The notes under the pieces: generated by a model | Told to the model about the DNA's origin: nothing | The model's input: the letters and a program-made list of their open reading frames with translations, nothing else | The model's database searches: none | Program-made: the position numbers and the translations under genes | Shown here: in pieces, positions 4,439 through 6,925 of the stretch | Layout of the letters: each line of letters begins with the position of its first letter | Position numbering within the stretch: position 1 is the first letter of the stretch | Assembly: GCA_020353115.1 (NCBI GenBank) | Contig: CP070687.1 | Span: forward strand, 2,228,502-2,235,426 | From: Bacteroidales bacterium | Lineage (GTDB): Bacteria; Bacteroidota; Bacteroidia; Bacteroidales; VadinHA17 | Direction of reading: 5' to 3' | Length of the DNA: 6,925 nucleotides

Positions 4439-6733
4439 TTAGGATTCATGCAAGGTGGTTACCAACAATTCGGGATTGACATGATTTTCTTTGGTATAGA
4501 TCGTAAAATCCCTCTGTGCCTTTACCGTGTTGATCAAATGGAGCAACAGACTTTTTGTTTCAGTAATAATGTTGAAATAAAGTTCGCTATTTTTCGTTCC
4601 GGCCTCCTCCCGTTTGATCAGCTTAATTTGTTTTTTCCTCATCTTCGCAAGCCGTGATAATATTTTCTCCTGCGCCTTTATGACCTGAGGGACTTCATCG
4701 TAGCTTTCCGAGTTTATGATCTTCAGCGTGTGATGGAATATCTCGTCGATTTCTTTTTCAAGCTCTTTTAAATCAGCTTGTTGTATCTGATGAAGGGGGG
4801 GATGGTTATTATCAATGTGCCTGAAGATCGGTTCCGCCAGAAAGGTCAGACAGTGAGATGCTTCCCTGAGATAATCCATTACCTGAACGTAAAAGGGACC
4901 GGTTTCTGAAGAATCATCATCCAGTTGTTTTATGATAAGATGAACATTGTTTTTAAGGTCCTTTACTTCCCTGTTAAGTTTGTTAATCCCTTTCATTGTA
5001 CGTTTTATTCTTTTTCGATCTTCTTTGAGAAGTCCCCTGATCGTGGAATTGAAAAGTTCGAAAATCTCCGACAATGTTGAACCAACAGTTACTCTGCATT
5101 TATCATGGATATTTTCCCCGTTTAATTGTGTTTCAACAGAAAATTCTTCTTCAATTTTTTGTTTCTGCCGGTCGCGTTTCCGGTGCAAGGAATGTGTTTT
5201 TACCAACAGAAAAACCGTTAATGATATAAGAATGACCATACCGGTAATACCCGTCCAGTAAATAATTAAGGCGACGAGGAAGGAGACGGTAAAGGCACTA
5301 AGTGCGGTGAAAAACCATCCGCCAATGACAATAATCACGCCGGTTATCCTGTACACGGCACTTTCCCTTCCCCAGGCCCGGTCGGCAAGCGATGTACCCA
5401 TTGTAACCATGAATGTCACATAGGTTGTTGATAAGGGGAGTCTTAACGCTGTTCCTATGGCGATTAAAATACTTGCAACCACAAGATTTACAGATGCTCT
5501 TATCAGATCGAATGAAATGGATTGTTCTTTTTTGACTTTCCGGTAGTATGTACGGTCAAACCTCCGGTTTACCGCTAACCTGATCTGTTCCGGTACAAGG
5601 ATTTTAACAAGCTTGCCGAATGATAATGTACTGCGTACTAGTGTTCGGGCAATAAATGATGATTCAAACCTTTCATTTCCTTCATCCTGCCGGCTAAGAT
5701 CCAGGGTGGTTGTTGTGACGGTACGTGCTTTTTTCGAGATCCATAATGTAACCACCATAATTATACCGGCGATCAGAAGGAAGTAGGTGGGTGTTTTTAC
5801 CGGCTCTGCAAGAGCTTCCATGGTGAATTGATCCGGATGAGCCATAGCAGACATCGCAAATGTCTTGTAGGATTCATATCCGGCCAATGGTACTCCGATA
5901 AAATTCACGAGGTCATTCCCTGCAAAAGCCATGGCTAAAGCAAATGTCCCTACTAAAACAATAAATTTAAGGATATTAAGGTTGAAAATCCATCGTGCTA
6001 TCTGGAGCAGCAGTGTCCACCCTATGAAACTTAAAATTAAGATGAATCCGGTATTGGTCTTTATCCGGTAAATCATATCCTCCGACATGAATGACGATCC
6101 CCTGGCGCCTTTGATAAGTATGAAATAGACTATTGCGGTAATAGCTATACCTCCCCAAATCGCACCAAAATATTTTAACGGCCGGTCGTATTTGAACGAA
6201 AAGATAATCCTGCTAATATATTGTATTATAGCTCCAACGGTAAAAGCAATTATTACGGAAAGAAGTATGCCTGCAATGATCGCCAGTGCTTTACCGGAAT
6301 TGATATAAATCCCCAGATTCGTTAATCCTTCCGGTGACCTGGAGATTTTTATTATCGCTATTCCAATTGCGGCGCCCAGCAATTCGAATACGATGGAAAC
6401 AGTTGTTGAAGTGGGAAGGCCAAATGTGTTAAACAGATCAAGCAGGAGAATATCCGTCATCATTACCGCAATGAAAATGATCATGATTTCACTGAAATGG
6501 AATTGCCCGGGATGAAAAATTCCTTTTCTGGCTACTTCCATCATTCCGTTGGAAAAAGTTACACCAGCCAGTATCCCAAGAGCAGCCACAATCATGATTA
6601 TTCTGAAAGGTGCGGCTTTGGAGCCAATTGCGGAATTTAAAAAATTGACCGCATCATTACTGACCCCTATTATAAGGTCCGAAATGGCAAAACCAAATAA
6701 AGCAATAATAATAATCAGGTAAATTGCATCCAT
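4439..6733 (-). CDS. PiT-family inorganic phosphate transporter fused to a PhoU-like C-terminal domain (copy 2)
   Basis: This 764-residue paralogue of copy 1 has the same architecture: a PiT permease core (about 1-512) with GVSNDAVNF (23-31), GLPTSTT (105-111), AGNDLVNFIG (271-280) and LPLSTT (432-437), then a soluble helical PhoU-like tail (about 515-764) with GPFYVQVMDYLREASHCL (612-629). The copies align almost without gaps in the membrane core; residues 81-130 agree at 44 of 50 positions. They diverge in the linker (about 515-560) and at the very C-terminus, where this copy is longer by several residues and ends in LHES. It should import phosphate at the inner membrane; the tail probably regulates or assembles the permease, as separate PhoU/DUF47 proteins are thought to do. 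It is the upstream member of the tandem pair, 165 bases before copy 1. An in-frame TGA lies upstream of the ATG with no other ATG between. There is no Shine-Dalgarno sequence and no 11-bp array in its upstream region. Confidence 0.92.
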   Translation of the reverse strand: MDAIYLIIIIALFGFAISDLIIGVSNDAVNFLNSAIGSKAAPFRIIMIVAALGILAGVTFSNGMMEVARKGIFHPGQFHFSEIMIIFIAVMMTDILLLDLFNTFGLPTSTTVSIVFELLGAAIGIAIIKISRSPEGLTNLGIYINSGKALAIIAGILLSVIIAFTVGAIIQYISRIIFSFKYDRPLKYFGAIWGGIAITAIVYFILIKGARGSSFMSEDMIYRIKTNTGFILILSFIGWTLLLQIARWIFNLNILKFIVLVGTFALAMAFAGNDLVNFIGVPLAGYESYKTFAMSAMAHPDQFTMEALAEPVKTPTYFLLIAGIIMVVTLWISKKARTVTTTTLDLSRQDEGNERFESSFIARTLVRSTLSFGKLVKILVPEQIRLAVNRRFDRTYYRKVKKEQSISFDLIRASVNLVVASILIAIGTALRLPLSTTYVTFMVTMGTSLADRAWGRESAVYRITGVIIVIGGWFFTALSAFTVSFLVALIIYWTGITGMVILISLTVFLLVKTHSLHRKRDRQKQKIEEEFSVETQLNGENIHDKCRVTVGSTLSEIFELFNSTIRGLLKEDRKRIKRTMKGINKLNREVKDLKNNVHLIIKQLDDDSSETGPFYVQVMDYLREASHCLTFLAEPIFRHIDNNHPPLHQIQQADLKELEKEIDEIFHHTLKIINSESYDEVPQVIKAQEKILSRLAKMRKKQIKLIKREEAGTKNSELYFNIITETKSLLLHLINTVKAQRDFTIYTKENHVNPELLVTTLHES

Positions 6734-6853
6734 GATTTTACTGGTGCGAAAATAAATAGCCTCTATTTGGTTTGGTGAAAATCATCGAAATTTAAAATAA
6801 ATAAACTGTGCATGAACCTATCGACCCAATTTTTTATCAAAAGGAAATTAACA

Positions 6854-6925
6854 ATGGAGAGATTTGTGAGCAGGAAAGTAACGGATTCAGGAAAGATGTT
6901 TTTCAACCATCCTGATAAGAGATTG
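6854..6925 (+). CDS. Start of an unidentified plus-strand ORF (3' end beyond window)
   Basis: From the ATG at 6854 the frame stays open for 24 codons to the window edge (it begins MERFVSRKVTDSGKMFF). AAGGA at 6841-6845, 8 bases upstream, is a good Shine-Dalgarno sequence, unlike the other starts here. The peptide is hydrophilic with no signal peptide or membrane segment. It is too short to assign a family. The frame could be open by chance, but the ribosome binding site and the divergent arrangement with PiT copy 2 favour a real gene. Confidence 0.4.
   Translation, partial: MERFVSRKVTDSGKMFFNHPDKRL

Noticed and set aside
6734..6853. Possible Pho-like array upstream of PiT copy 2
   Set aside because: The TTA cores in the relevant orientation (6738, 6792, 6834, 6848) show no 11-bp spacing, and the single TTAACA at 6848-6853 is on the opposite strand next to the right-end ORF.

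Overview
The window looks like part of a chromosome from a member of the Bacteroidota. It has moderate to low GC, most starts lack a Shine-Dalgarno sequence, and upstream regions contain matches to the Bacteroidota -7 element TAnnTTTG. The first gene has a signal peptide ending in S-Q, and the two large genes are phosphate transporters with a fused C-terminal PhoU-like tail, a form I associate with this phylum. No mobile element, CRISPR array, tRNA or rRNA was seen.

Layout: (1) 1-949, minus strand: an outer-membrane beta-barrel protein resembling the phosphate-selective porin O/P family, running off the left edge. (2) 950-1289: a 340-base divergent regulatory region with two sets of 11-bp-spaced TTA repeats. 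(3) 1290-2003, plus strand: an OmpR/PhoB-type response regulator. (4) 2012-4273, minus strand: a PiT-type inorganic phosphate transporter fused to a PhoU-like (DUF47-type) helical domain (PiT copy 1), convergent with the regulator and 8 bases from it. (5) 4274-4438: an intergenic region with another 11-bp repeat array. (6) 4439-6733, minus strand: a second, closely related PiT-PhoU-like fusion (PiT copy 2). (7) 6734-6925: a divergent intergenic stretch followed by the start of an unidentified plus-strand ORF with a good ribosome binding site.

The genes make sense together as a small phosphate-acquisition locus: an outer-membrane porin for anion entry, two inner-membrane PiT symporters carrying their own PhoU-like domain, and a PhoB-type regulator. 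The functional link is inferred from gene content. It is strengthened by a shared 16-base motif, TTAACATTnnTTTAAT, which lies 57 bases before the regulator's ATG and, on the other strand, 56 bases before the ATG of PiT copy 1. The motif sits inside TTAACA-like repeats spaced 11 or 12 bp, the geometry of PhoB/PhoP boxes. PiT copy 2 has no such array, so the two paralogues may be regulated differently. No histidine kinase is in the window.
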